Assembly: GCA_965205785.1 (NCBI GenBank)
Contig: OZ242188.1
Location: 1-64,000 of the forward strand
DNA: 64,000 nt
Direction: 5' to 3'
DNA from: BJGV01 sp965205785
GTDB lineage: Bacteria; Pseudomonadota; Gammaproteobacteria; Burkholderiales; Nitrosomonadaceae
Shown here: positions 43,831 to 52,706 of the stretch, one piece after another
Layout: every line of letters begins with the position of its first letter
Numbering within the stretch: the stretch's first letter is position 1
Made by a program: the position numbers and the translations under genes
The notes under the pieces: generated by a model
What the model was told of the DNA's origin: nothing
What the model saw: only the letters and a program-made list of their open reading frames with translations
Database searches by the model: none

Positions 43831-46248
43831 TTATCCATCACATTTTTTTACTGTAATATTGCCAAACATCCCTCCCAGGCTTGCAGTCATCGGGTGCGCA
43901 GTAACCAGGCGGATACAATTAGGTGGTACTTTGTCATCACAATCTACTCTTAGCGACGCTTCTCCCTCCCCTTGTTTTAGCTCCACTTTATCTCCTGCAC
44001 ATAAACCAAGTTTCTCAAGCAAGCTGCCCGGCATCCATGCCACTGGTTCTTCAATAGCATCGCGGGTAAGTTGCAATGATTCTGCATGGCGCACAATAGG
44101 ATCAGTCTGATAAATTGGTACCTCAGCAATTCGTTGCATGCTGTCACTTTCCTGCCTAAATGTGTTTACTGTAAAATTATTTAATTCATTTTCCAAATTC
44201 TTTCTGATATCAAGATCAGGAGGTATAGCTTCCGCATATACTTGCTCAGGATTATCAAAATCAAAACCCTCTAGCTGCATTAGGTTGCCTAATACTCTTA
44301 ATATTTTCCATGCAGGACGCGTATCTCCAAGTGGCGTAACCACCCCATTAAAATTTTGTACACGTCCCTCTGTATTTATGAAAGTACCTGAGGTTTCAGT
44401 AAACGGAGAAATTGGAAGCATCACATCAACATAATCTGTATCAACTGAGGTATTTCTCTTGTATGCACTCATCATTACAACCAGATCCGCTGCACCTAAT
44501 GTTTTTGTTGCTGCCTGCGGGTTATAAGCATCTAGCTCTGGCTCAAGATTTAACAATATGTAAGCCCGGCATGGCTTAATGACAGGTGTAGTTGTATCCA
44601 TTCCTAGCATTTGTGAAGCATTGTATCCATTGCCAGACGATGCTGCCTCTAAAGAATTTTTGTTGGGGACTGCACCAGCCAAATATGCTCCAACACTGTT
44701 TGCAGCTTCACCTAAAACACCAAAATCTGCTTCTGAAAACTTTGCAATGTACTGAGTTAACAGCTGTATATCTGCATATTGTGGATGGTGCTGCGCTAAA
44801 TTACCAAGAAAAATAGACGAAGGATTATTATTTATCAGGCTTACTGCTATTGAATGAGCTAAATCAGTTGTATCATTAATGCCTTCAAGGACATTCTCTA
44901 TATTATCAGGAAATTTTTCTTTCTTTAACTCAACTATAACTTTCAAGACTTGTGCAAGTATCACAACGATTTCTGATGGTGGAATAATGACCCGATTAGC
45001 AACATCTGTAAGCAAGTCATCATTTACCGGATTTATCAGACTTAATTCTGCCCCATCCTTTACTGCTCTACGTATACGCTGTGCTATAAGTGGATGATCT
45101 TTACGTAAACTGCTACCAATTATTAATATTGCCTTTAGCCGCGAAATATCAGCAATATTCATGCCCAACCATGGCACACCATTCATATGTTTATCCGAAC
45201 TAAAATCAGACTGACGCAACCTATGATCTATATTTTCACTGCCCAAACCACGAACTAATTTTTGCAATAGAAATAATTCTTCTAAAGTACTGTGTGGTGA
45301 AGCCAATGCGCCAATACTCTGTGAACCAAGTTTCTCTTTTGCCTCTATTAACCCATTAGCAATAAATTCAAGTGCAGTTTTCCAGTCACACTCCTTCCAT
45401 TCGCCCTCATGTTTTATCATAGGCGTAGTTAAACGATCTTCTGAATTAAGGCCTTCATATGAAAAACGATCTTTATCTGATAACCAGCACTCATTAATTT
45501 CTTCATTATCACGTGGTAATACACGCATTACTCGGTTCTTCTTTATCTGCACCATTAAATTAGAACCAAGGCCACAATGCGGGCTTATAGATTTTCTACG
45601 AGATAACTCCCAAGTACGTGCGGAATATCTAAATGGTTTACTGACAAGCGCTCCCACTGGACAAAGATCAATCATATTACCGGATAATTCCGAATCTACT
45701 GTACTACCAACAAACGATAAGATCTCTGCATGCTCTCCTCGGCCAGCCATACCCAACTCCATAATGTCAGCCACTTCCTGGCCAAAACGTACACATCGTG
45801 TACAATGTATGCAACGAGTCATATCTGTCGAAATAAGGGGACCTAAGTTTTTGTTTTTCACAACACGCTTAGATTCCTCATATCGTGATGCACCTGCTCC
45901 ATAACCTACCGCCAAATCCTGTAACTGACATTCGCCACCTTGGTCGCAAATTGGGCAATCTAGTGGATGGTTAATGAGCAGAAACTCCATCACTCCTTTC
46001 TGTGCTGTAATTGCCTGTTCACTGTGTGAAGACACTTTCATACCTTCAACAGCAAATGTTGCACAAGCCGGTAGAGGTTTAGGTGCTTTCTCAACCTGCA
46101 CCAGACACATACGGCAGTTCGCCGCAATAGACAGTTTCTTGTGATAACAAAAATGTGGTATGTATATACCTAACTGCCTGGCCCCGTCCATAACGGTCCC
46201 ACCTTTAGGTACTGACACTTGTTTGCCATCTATTTCAATATTTATCAT
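43831..46248 (-). CDS. nuoG: NADH-quinone oxidoreductase subunit G
   Basis: Large hydrophilic-arm subunit carrying 2Fe-2S N1b (CYHKK, CRMCLVQVE, CATF), the His-coordinated N4/N5 region (HPLDCPICDQGGECQLQD, CIHCTRCVRFG) and a molybdopterin-oxidoreductase-like domain without cofactor. 805 residues. The extra N7 cluster motif of some species is absent; the position reads ISPHCGLGSNLMV. It is separated from nuoF by 80 AT-rich bp. Confidence 0.96.
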   Translation of the reverse strand: MINIEIDGKQVSVPKGGTVMDGARQLGIYIPHFCYHKKLSIAANCRMCLVQVEKAPKPLPACATFAVEGMKVSSHSEQAITAQKGVMEFLLINHPLDCPICDQGGECQLQDLAVGYGAGASRYEESKRVVKNKNLGPLISTDMTRCIHCTRCVRFGQEVADIMELGMAGRGEHAEILSFVGSTVDSELSGNMIDLCPVGALVSKPFRYSARTWELSRRKSISPHCGLGSNLMVQIKKNRVMRVLPRDNEEINECWLSDKDRFSYEGLNSEDRLTTPMIKHEGEWKECDWKTALEFIANGLIEAKEKLGSQSIGALASPHSTLEELFLLQKLVRGLGSENIDHRLRQSDFSSDKHMNGVPWLGMNIADISRLKAILIIGSSLRKDHPLIAQRIRRAVKDGAELSLINPVNDDLLTDVANRVIIPPSEIVVILAQVLKVIVELKKEKFPDNIENVLEGINDTTDLAHSIAVSLINNNPSSIFLGNLAQHHPQYADIQLLTQYIAKFSEADFGVLGEAANSVGAYLAGAVPNKNSLEAASSGNGYNASQMLGMDTTTPVIKPCRAYILLNLEPELDAYNPQAATKTLGAADLVVMMSAYKRNTSVDTDYVDVMLPISPFTETSGTFINTEGRVQNFNGVVTPLGDTRPAWKILRVLGNLMQLEGFDFDNPEQVYAEAIPPDLDIRKNLENELNNFTVNTFRQESDSMQRIAEVPIYQTDPIVRHAESLQLTRDAIEEPVAWMPGSLLEKLGLCAGDKVELKQGEGEASLRVDCDDKVPPNCIRLVTAHPMTASLGGMFGNITVKKCDG

Positions 46249-46328
46249 TAGAAATAATTTTTAGATTAGTATTGCGCTAGTATTTACAATAGATAAAACG
46301 AAATTTATATTTAATAAAAATATACAAC

Positions 46329-47621
46329 TTACACCATGCATTTCTTATGTTCTATATGATACTCAAACTCATTACGATAATGTTCTATCATAGCGCGTAC
46401 TGGCATTGCTGCAGCATCCCCCAATGCACAAATTGTACGTCCCTGAATATTATCAGCAACATTGTTTAAAAGGTCCAAATCTTCAGCCCGCCCCTTACCT
46501 GTCTCGATCCTATGTATCACACGATAGAGCCAGCCAGTACCCTCGCGACATGGCGTGCACTGCCCACAAGACTCTTCAAAGTAAAAATATGCAAGTCGTT
46601 CTAATGCTTTCACCATACAAGTAGTATCATCCATAATAATCACTGCACCTGAACCAAGCATAGAACCAGCTTTAGCTATTGAATCAAAATCCATGTCTGT
46701 CTGCATCATAATATCGCCGGGTAGAACAGGCATTGATGAGCCTCCAGGAATACACCCTTTCAGTTTTCTTCCGCCACGCATACCACCCGCCATTTCCAAT
46801 AGCTTTACAAATGGTGTCCCCATTGGAACTTCATAATTCCCTGGCTTATTGACATGACCAGATACCGAGAAGATCTTGGTACCACCATTATTGGGTTTAC
46901 CTATCTGTAAATATTCTTCCCCACCATTCCGGATAATCCAAGGTACAGCAGCAAATGTTTCAGTATTATTAATTGTAGTTGGCTTACCATAAAGTCCAAA
47001 ACTTGCTGGGAAAGGTGGTTTGAAGCGTGGCTGCCCTTTTTTACCTTCAAGCGACTCTAGTAATGCTGTTTCTTCACCACAAATATAGGCGCCATAGCCA
47101 TGATGATTGTAAAGTTTAAAACTAAATCCTGAACCTAATATATCTTCACCTAACAAACCTGCAGAATATGCTTCATCAACTGCTTCTTCCATGCGTTCGT
47201 ATGTATCCCATATCTCACCATGAATATAATTGTAGCCAGTCTGAATACCCATTGCGTAGGCACCTATAAGCATTCCCTCAATAAGGATATGAGGATTATG
47301 GTGCATTATGTCCCTATCCTTGAAAGTACCAGGCTCACCTTCATCTGAATTACAAACTAGATACTTATCTCCATCAAACTGCTTAGGCATAAAACTCCAT
47401 TTCAGTCCTGTTGGAAACCCGGCTCCTCCCCGCCCACGTAACGCAGATTTTTTCACTTCCTCTATAACTGTATCCGGTGAAATTTTTTCAGCCAGAATCT
47501 TTCTTAGTGCAACATAACCTTCTCTTTTTTCATAATGTTTAAGGCGCCAGTTATCCGGATCTGATGGATCCACTCCAGAAAGTAATACTCCAGGTGACAG
47601 TATATTAGTTGATTGAGTCAT
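46329..47621 (-). CDS. nuoF: NADH-quinone oxidoreductase subunit F
   Basis: NADH-binding subunit holding FMN and 4Fe-4S N3. 430 residues. GRGGAGFPTGLKW binds NADH/FMN, CNSDEGEPGTFKDRD and the FKPPFPA segment are family marks, and ESCGQCTPCREG supplies cluster cysteines. Overlaps the nuoE stop by 4 bp. Confidence 0.97.
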   Translation of the reverse strand: MTQSTNILSPGVLLSGVDPSDPDNWRLKHYEKREGYVALRKILAEKISPDTVIEEVKKSALRGRGGAGFPTGLKWSFMPKQFDGDKYLVCNSDEGEPGTFKDRDIMHHNPHILIEGMLIGAYAMGIQTGYNYIHGEIWDTYERMEEAVDEAYSAGLLGEDILGSGFSFKLYNHHGYGAYICGEETALLESLEGKKGQPRFKPPFPASFGLYGKPTTINNTETFAAVPWIIRNGGEEYLQIGKPNNGGTKIFSVSGHVNKPGNYEVPMGTPFVKLLEMAGGMRGGRKLKGCIPGGSSMPVLPGDIMMQTDMDFDSIAKAGSMLGSGAVIIMDDTTCMVKALERLAYFYFEESCGQCTPCREGTGWLYRVIHRIETGKGRAEDLDLLNNVADNIQGRTICALGDAAAMPVRAMIEHYRNEFEYHIEHKKCMV

Positions 47622-48094
47622 TTACTCAGCTCCTCAAGTAATTGATCAATTTTTTCCTTAGACATAAAACTACACATCCGTTTATTATTAACCAGTAATA
47701 CGGGCGCATCTCCGCATGCCCCCATACACTCCCCCTCTTTAAGAGTAAACTTTTTATCTGCTGTAGTTTGATTAAAATCAATGCTTAGTTTTCGTTTTAA
47801 ATGGGCAGCTGCATCAGTACCACCAGACAAACCACACGGTAAATTAGTACAAACAGTAAGCTTGTATTTACCTAAGGGCTGTAAATTATACATATTATAA
47901 AAAGTTGCCACTTCATACACGGCAACTGGGGACATTCCTAGATATTCTGCAATAAAATCCATGGTCTCATTAGCCAGCCACCCCTTCTCATCTTGAGCAA
48001 TAGCAAGTGCTGACATCACCGCAGATCGTTTCTGATCTATGGGATATTTCTTAATCTCATAATCAATTTTTTTTAGTGCTTGCGTACTTAACAT
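47618..48094 (-). CDS. nuoE: NADH-quinone oxidoreductase subunit E
   Basis: Thioredoxin-fold subunit with 2Fe-2S cluster N1a. 158 residues. Cluster ligands are in CTNLPCGLSGG and CMGACGDAPV. An N-terminal helical bundle with VYEVATFYNMY is typical. Translationally coupled to nuoF by a 4-bp overlap. Confidence 0.97.
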   Translation of the reverse strand: MLSTQALKKIDYEIKKYPIDQKRSAVMSALAIAQDEKGWLANETMDFIAEYLGMSPVAVYEVATFYNMYNLQPLGKYKLTVCTNLPCGLSGGTDAAAHLKRKLSIDFNQTTADKKFTLKEGECMGACGDAPVLLVNNKRMCSFMSKEKIDQLLEELSK

Positions 48095-48121
48095 CTCAAT
48101 TAGTAACCTATATGTATATTA

Positions 48122-49375
48122 CTATCTATCTATTTCACCAAATACGATATCTTGTGTACCGATAATAGCTACAACATCTGCAATCATGTGCCCACGAGAC
48201 ATTTCATCTAACGCTGCTAAATGAGCAAAGCCGGGAGCACGTATTTTTAAACGATAGGGCATATTTGCACCATCAGATATAAGATAAATTCCAAACTCAC
48301 CTTTAGGGTGCTCAACTGCTGCATAAGCCTCACCTGGTGGCACATGAAAACCCTCAGTAAAAAGCTTGAAATGGTGAATTAGCTCTTCCATATTCTGTTT
48401 CATTTCAATACGTGAAGGTGGCGCAATTTTATGGTTATCAGTTATTACAGGACCTGGGTTATCTCTCAACCACTTGACGCATTGTTTAATAATACGATTA
48501 GATTGGCGAAATTCCTCTATACGTACTAAATAACGATCGTAACAATCTCCATTGACTCCTACCGGTATATCAAAGTCAATCTGATCATAAACTTCGTATG
48601 GCTGCTTCTTACGTAAATCCCATTCAACACCAGATCCCCGCAACATAGGGCCCGTAAACCCAAGTGCTTTAGCACGATCAGGTGAAACAACACCAATGCC
48701 AACCAAACGCTGTTTCCATATGCGATTGTCTGTAAGCAAAGTTTCATACTCATCCACATAAGTAGGAAAACGGTTAGTAAAATCCTCAATAAAATCTAGC
48801 AAAGAGCCTTCACGGTTCTCGTTTAATGACTTAGTCTTTTCTTCATTGTGAATTTTAGACTGTTTATATTTTGGCATCGAATCAGGCAGATCTCTATATA
48901 CACCACCAGGACGATAATAAGCTGCGTGCATTCTTGCTCCAGATACTGCTTCATAGCAATCCATAAGATCCTCACGCTCACGAAAAGCGTAGAGAAAAAC
49001 AGTCATTGCACCTACATCTAGCGCATGCGCACCTAGCCATAAAAGATGATTAAGTATGCGGGTGATCTCATCAAACAACACCCGAATATATTGTGCTCGT
49101 AACGGTACATCAAGTTGAAGTATTTTCTCAATAGCCATTACATAGGCATGCTCATTTACCATCATTGATACGTAATCTAACCGGTCCATATAAGGAACCG
49201 ACTGTATATATGGCTTGTTCTCAGCTAATTTTTCAGTAGCTCGATGCAGTAATCCAATATGTGGGTCAGCACGTTGTACTACTTCACCATCCAGTTCCAG
49301 TACTAACCGTAATACTCCATGTGCTGCTGGATGCTGTGGCCCAAAATTCATTGTGTAGTTACGTATCTCAGTCAT
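48122..49375 (-). CDS. nuoD: NADH-quinone oxidoreductase subunit D
   Basis: 49-kDa-type subunit lining the quinone site. 417 residues starting with the family block MNFGPQHPAAHGVLRLVLELDGE (about 9-31), then HIGLLHRATEKLAE and the C-terminal DVVAIIGTQDIVFGEIDR. nuoC and nuoD are separate genes, not fused as in E. coli. It starts 27 bp after nuoC. Confidence 0.97.
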   Translation of the reverse strand: MTEIRNYTMNFGPQHPAAHGVLRLVLELDGEVVQRADPHIGLLHRATEKLAENKPYIQSVPYMDRLDYVSMMVNEHAYVMAIEKILQLDVPLRAQYIRVLFDEITRILNHLLWLGAHALDVGAMTVFLYAFREREDLMDCYEAVSGARMHAAYYRPGGVYRDLPDSMPKYKQSKIHNEEKTKSLNENREGSLLDFIEDFTNRFPTYVDEYETLLTDNRIWKQRLVGIGVVSPDRAKALGFTGPMLRGSGVEWDLRKKQPYEVYDQIDFDIPVGVNGDCYDRYLVRIEEFRQSNRIIKQCVKWLRDNPGPVITDNHKIAPPSRIEMKQNMEELIHHFKLFTEGFHVPPGEAYAAVEHPKGEFGIYLISDGANMPYRLKIRAPGFAHLAALDEMSRGHMIADVVAIIGTQDIVFGEIDR

Positions 49376-49402
49376 ATTTAAATAATCTCAAGCAAAGCAA
49401 AT

Positions 49403-50020
49403 TCATTTATTATCCCCATAATGTTCTTCACGTATTACACGTGGCGTAATATCACGTGGTTCAATACTGACTGGCTGGTAAATCACCCTTTGTTGATCTG
49501 GGTCATAACGCATTTCTACGTTACCTGTTAAAGGAAAATCTTTACGGAATGGATTTCCTATGAAACCATAATCCGTAAGAATACGACGTAAATCTGGGTG
49601 CCCATTAAAAACAACACCATAGAGATCAAATGCCTCACGTTCAAACCAGTTTGCTACTGGCCATATTTCAATGACAGAATCCAAAACAGGGATTTCATTG
49701 TTATCAGAGTAAGTTTTAACCCGCAGCCTATAATTGTGACTAATAGAAAGTAAATGGTATACAACTGCAAAACGATTGTTCTGACGATCACTATCAGCAA
49801 TGGACTCAACACCATAAGACAGATAATCAACCCCACACAGATCAATGAGAATTTCAAAGCCTAACTCAGGATTGTCACGTAGGGTTTTCATCACCCCGAG
49901 TAATTCACTGGGATCTATTTCAATAGTCAACTCACCCAACTGCTCAGATGTACTTACAAGCTTATTGGCAAGTATATTTTGCAAGCAAAGGGAGAGTGTT
50001 TCCAAGCGAGAGCACGACAT
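49403..50020 (-). CDS. nuoC: NADH-quinone oxidoreductase subunit C
   Basis: 30-kDa-type hydrophilic subunit. 205 residues with the family signature EREAFDLYGVVFNGHPDLRRILTDYGF near residue 128 and the C-terminal RDITPRVIREEHYGDN. It follows nuoB by 9 bp. Confidence 0.97.
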   Translation of the reverse strand: MSCSRLETLSLCLQNILANKLVSTSEQLGELTIEIDPSELLGVMKTLRDNPELGFEILIDLCGVDYLSYGVESIADSDRQNNRFAVVYHLLSISHNYRLRVKTYSDNNEIPVLDSVIEIWPVANWFEREAFDLYGVVFNGHPDLRRILTDYGFIGNPFRKDFPLTGNVEMRYDPDQQRVIYQPVSIEPRDITPRVIREEHYGDNK

Positions 50021-50029
50021 AATATTGCC

Positions 50030-50506
50030 TCAGCGAGCTATGGTGTTGGTGCGCTTAATTTTATTTTGTAGCTGAATTATCCCATAGAGCAAAGCTTCTG
50101 CTGTCGGTGGGCAACCCGGTACGTAGATGTCCACTGGCACAATTCGATCACAACCACGTACTACCGAATAGGAATAATGATAATAGCCTCCACCATTAGC
50201 ACAAGATCCCATGGAAATCACCCATCTTGGTTCTGCCATTTGATCATAAACTTTTCGTAACGCAGGTGCCATTTTGTTACACAGTGTACCAGCAACTATC
50301 ATAACATCAGATTGACGTGGACTAGGACGAAATACAACACCAAATCGATCCAAATCATAGCGTGACGCACCCGCCTGCATCATCTCGACTGCGCAACAAG
50401 CAAGTCCAAATGTCATTGGCCACATAGATCCAGTCCGACCCCAGTTAATAACATTATCCAAGCTGGTAGTAACAAAACCTTTTTCCAATACGCCTTCAAT
50501 GCTCAT
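50030..50506 (-). CDS. nuoB: NADH-quinone oxidoreductase subunit B
   Basis: Carries N2, the terminal 4Fe-4S cluster that reduces quinone. 158 residues. Vicinal cysteines in FGLACCAVEMM, further ligands in MGSCANGGGYYHYSYSVV and YVPGCPPTAEALLYG. It begins 4 bp after the nuoA stop. Confidence 0.97.
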   Translation of the reverse strand: MSIEGVLEKGFVTTSLDNVINWGRTGSMWPMTFGLACCAVEMMQAGASRYDLDRFGVVFRPSPRQSDVMIVAGTLCNKMAPALRKVYDQMAEPRWVISMGSCANGGGYYHYSYSVVRGCDRIVPVDIYVPGCPPTAEALLYGIIQLQNKIKRTNTIAR

Positions 50507-50510
50507 ATTA

Positions 50511-50867
50511 TCAGTCCCATTCTAATGCTCCCTTCATCCATTCGTAAATGAAGCCAATAATGAGAATACCAAGAAATATCATCATTGCAACAAAACCGAA
50601 TAGGCCAATTTCATTCAATACTACTGCCCATGGGAATAAAAACGCAATTTCCAAATCAAAAAGAATAAACAAAATAGCAACTAAATAATAACGTACATCA
50701 AATTTCATACGTGCGTCTTCAAAAGCTTCAAAGCCACACTCATAGGGTGAGAGTTTCTCGCTATCAGGACGATTAGGGGCAAGTAGCCAGCCAATTGCCA
50801 TCGGCACCACGCCAACAGCAAGACCCACAAAAATAAATATCAGAATCGAAAAATAATTTTCTAGCAT
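50511..50867 (-). CDS. nuoA: NADH-quinone oxidoreductase subunit A
   Basis: First gene of the nuo operon; three-helix membrane subunit. 118 residues with the conserved SPYECGFEAFEDARMKFDVRYYLVAILFILFDLE region. Preceded by 301 bp containing a duplicated tRNA end, then tRNA-Leu and secG. Confidence 0.96.
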   Translation of the reverse strand: MLENYFSILIFIFVGLAVGVVPMAIGWLLAPNRPDSEKLSPYECGFEAFEDARMKFDVRYYLVAILFILFDLEIAFLFPWAVVLNEIGLFGFVAMMIFLGILIIGFIYEWMKGALEWD

Positions 50868-50945
50868 CTATTACAACCAAAATTGAAAAGAAGATCGCAT
50901 ATATAATTTACGCCTGTTCCTTATGAAACACCACCATCTATAAAA

Positions 50946-50961
50946 TGGTGCCGACGGCGAG
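50946..50961 (-). repeat. Partial copy of tRNA-Leu 3' end (att-like direct repeat)
   Basis: TGGTGCCGACGGCGAG is identical to 51169-51184, the CCA end, acceptor arm and start of the T-stem of the tRNA gene, in the same orientation and 223 bp away. Integrases that target tRNA 3' ends leave exactly such repeats. Confidence 0.7.
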
Positions 50962-51011
50962 TGATATGGCTATTTTCTCTCTATGCCAGCAATATCACGC
51001 TAAACGTTATG

Positions 51012-51041
51012 TCTATTAGTTTTTAGTCTATTAGTTTTTAG
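51012..51041. repeat. Tandem 15-bp direct repeat (2 copies)
   Basis: TCTATTAGTTTTTAG occurs twice head to tail (51012-51026, 51027-51041), followed by a degenerate CCTATTT start of a third copy. It lies inside the interval bounded by the duplicated tRNA end. Confidence 0.75.
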
Positions 51042-51168
51042 CCTATTTCTTACGCCCTATTTAACACACCTATAAACACTAAAAACCATATATCCTGACA
51101 TTTCATCCCGTAAAATCCCGTCACAAAATTCCTAGAATCCTTTAGAACCCTTTATTCATGTGGGTTCG

Positions 51169-51253
51169 TGGTGCCGACGGCGAGACTCGAACTCGCACAG
51201 CTTTCGCTACCGCCCCCTCAAGACGGCGTGTATACCAATTTCACCACGTCGGC
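51169..51253 (-). tRNA. tRNA-Leu (anticodon GAG)
   Basis: 85-nt gene read on the minus strand. The acceptor stem GCCGACG pairs with CGTCGGC, followed by A and an encoded CCA. Anticodon stem CCGTC/GGCGG encloses loop TTGAGGG, giving anticodon GAG. A long class-II variable arm precedes GTTCGAGTC, the T-loop. It sits between secG and nuoA, the usual betaproteobacterial location. Confidence 0.95.
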
Positions 51254-51336
51254 AACTTGACTTGAGGTCCGGGTATAAAGATTAATCTCTTTTATACTAT
51301 TCCATTAGCGAATTAATTAAACCTCACCTCTCCAGG

Positions 51337-51699
51337 TTATTGTGGAATTTCCTCGGCCTTTGATGCCTCCCCATTTGATGGAATTTTTGATGTGCTAGCT
51401 GGAGGCACCTCTACTGAAACTGGAGACTGGTCAGGCACAATATTTTCCATGACACCCTGGCTTTCTGATGTGTTACCTGAAAGGTACGTAAGCCCCATAG
51501 TAGAAACAAAAAATACTGCAGCCAGAACTCCTGTAGTTCTACTCAAAAAATTTGCAGAGCCACTTGCTCCAAATAAACTTCCAGAAGAACCGCTACCAAA
51601 AGCCGCTCCCATATCTGCTCCTTTACCGTGCTGAAGTAAAACCAACACAATCACACTAACAGCTGATAGTACATTTACAACCCAAATGAATGTTTCCAA
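51337..51699 (-). CDS. secG: Preprotein translocase subunit SecG, TTG start
   Basis: Two-span membrane subunit of the SecYEG channel. 120 residues: hydrophobic segment 1 (about 4-22), the conserved loop QHGKGADMGAAFGSGSSGSLFGASGS, segment 2 (about 53-72), then an acidic, proline/serine tail. The start is TTG 51699, preceded by GGAG; no ATG fits the conserved N-terminus. It lies 18 bp after tpiA and is probably co-transcribed with it. Confidence 0.93.
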   Translation of the reverse strand: METFIWVVNVLSAVSVIVLVLLQHGKGADMGAAFGSGSSGSLFGASGSANFLSRTTGVLAAVFFVSTMGLTYLSGNTSESQGVMENIVPDQSPVSVEVPPASTSKIPSNGEASKAEEIPQ

Positions 51700-51717
51700 T
51701 TTTTACTCCAAAAAAGA

Positions 51718-52473
51718 TCAATTATTTGCTGCTAGACAAATGGAAATAAATTCGTCAGCAAGCAATGATGCACCTCCTATTAATCCACCATCAATATCAG
51801 GCATAGCAAATAACTCTGCGGCATTATTTGCCTTTACGCTACCACCATAAAGAATTTGTAATTCGCTAGCAATCTTGACGTTGTGACTTGCAATTCTGTT
51901 TCGGATAGAAACATGTACATCCTGAGCTTGCTGAGGTGTAGCTGTCTTACCAGTCCCAATAGCCCATATTGGTTCATAAGCCAGTACTGAGTCAGCTAGC
52001 ACATCTACACCTACCAACTCAATCACCGCATCTAATTGCTCTTTAACTACTTTTTCCGTAAGCCCAGCCTCACGCTGATCTAGAGTCTCACCAACACACA
52101 AAATTGGCACTAAACCAACATCTAGCGCGGCCTTAAACTTAAGGGAAACTGTATAACTATCTTCACCATATAAAGTACGTCTTTCCGAATGTCCAACAAT
52201 TACATAATGACAACAAAAATCACTCAGCATCATTGCTGAAACCTCTCCAGTATAAGCTCCATTATCATACTGACTAATATTTTGAGCTCCCCAAGAAATA
52301 TGGGTATCCTTCAACAGAGATTGTACCTGAGATAAATACGGATATGGTACGCATACTGCATAGGCCGCTTTGCCGATCCCCACAGTACCCGTAACAACCT
52401 TGCTTAGCAAATCCTTGTTTTGCTCAATTCCACCATGCATTTTCCAGTTGCCGGCAACTAGGTTTTTACGCAT
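51718..52473 (-). CDS. tpiA: Triosephosphate isomerase
   Basis: Interconverts dihydroxyacetone phosphate and glyceraldehyde-3-phosphate, needed for both glycolysis and the Calvin cycle. 251 residues. Motifs: AGNWKMHG (catalytic Lys), VGHSERR (catalytic His), AYEPIWAIGTGKTA (catalytic Glu and loop 6) and YGGSVKANNA. GAGGAAG precedes the ATG. First gene of the tpiA-secG-tRNA-nuo stretch. Confidence 0.97.
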   Translation of the reverse strand: MRKNLVAGNWKMHGGIEQNKDLLSKVVTGTVGIGKAAYAVCVPYPYLSQVQSLLKDTHISWGAQNISQYDNGAYTGEVSAMMLSDFCCHYVIVGHSERRTLYGEDSYTVSLKFKAALDVGLVPILCVGETLDQREAGLTEKVVKEQLDAVIELVGVDVLADSVLAYEPIWAIGTGKTATPQQAQDVHVSIRNRIASHNVKIASELQILYGGSVKANNAAELFAMPDIDGGLIGGASLLADEFISICLAANN

Positions 52474-52498
52474 AGCTGTTCTTCCTCAAAAGCTTGGA

Positions 52499-52527
52499 AT
52501 GTTACCTGTGAATAGATATTGGGTCAA
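52499..52527 (-). promoter_or_regulatory. Predicted sigma-70 promoter of tpiA
   Basis: Minus strand TTGACC (52527-52522), 17-bp spacer, TAACAT (52504-52499); predicted start about 20 nt before the tpiA ATG. It may drive the whole tpiA-secG-tRNA-nuo series, since no clear internal promoter was found. Confidence 0.5.
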
Positions 52528-52706
52528 TCGTGAAAGAACTGATAGGCATAGTAAAATCAGAATAAAATTATAATGCCGAATTGTACTAACTAATTGATTA
52601 ATATGGTTTTTTCTAATAATTTTAAAAAGAGAAGGAGCTTACTTTAACTTGTACAAAACAACCCGCAAGTTCTACTATCTAATAAAAATATCTTCTACGT
52701 TACAGC

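Larger units (their letters stand above)
50868..51168. other. nuoA-tRNA-Leu intergenic region, candidate integration scar
   Basis: 301 bp without a gene. It contains a 16-bp copy of the tRNA-Leu 3' end at 50946-50961, a tandem 15-bp repeat at 51012-51041, and AT-rich filler. No integrase fragment was recognised. It must also host any nuo promoter not shared with secG/tpiA; no convincing -35/-10 pair was found. Confidence 0.6.

Noticed and set aside
50946..50961. Second tRNA gene suggested by the CCA/acceptor-like sequence
   Set aside because: Only 16 bp match the real tRNA; the rest of the cloverleaf is absent, so it is a repeat, not a gene.
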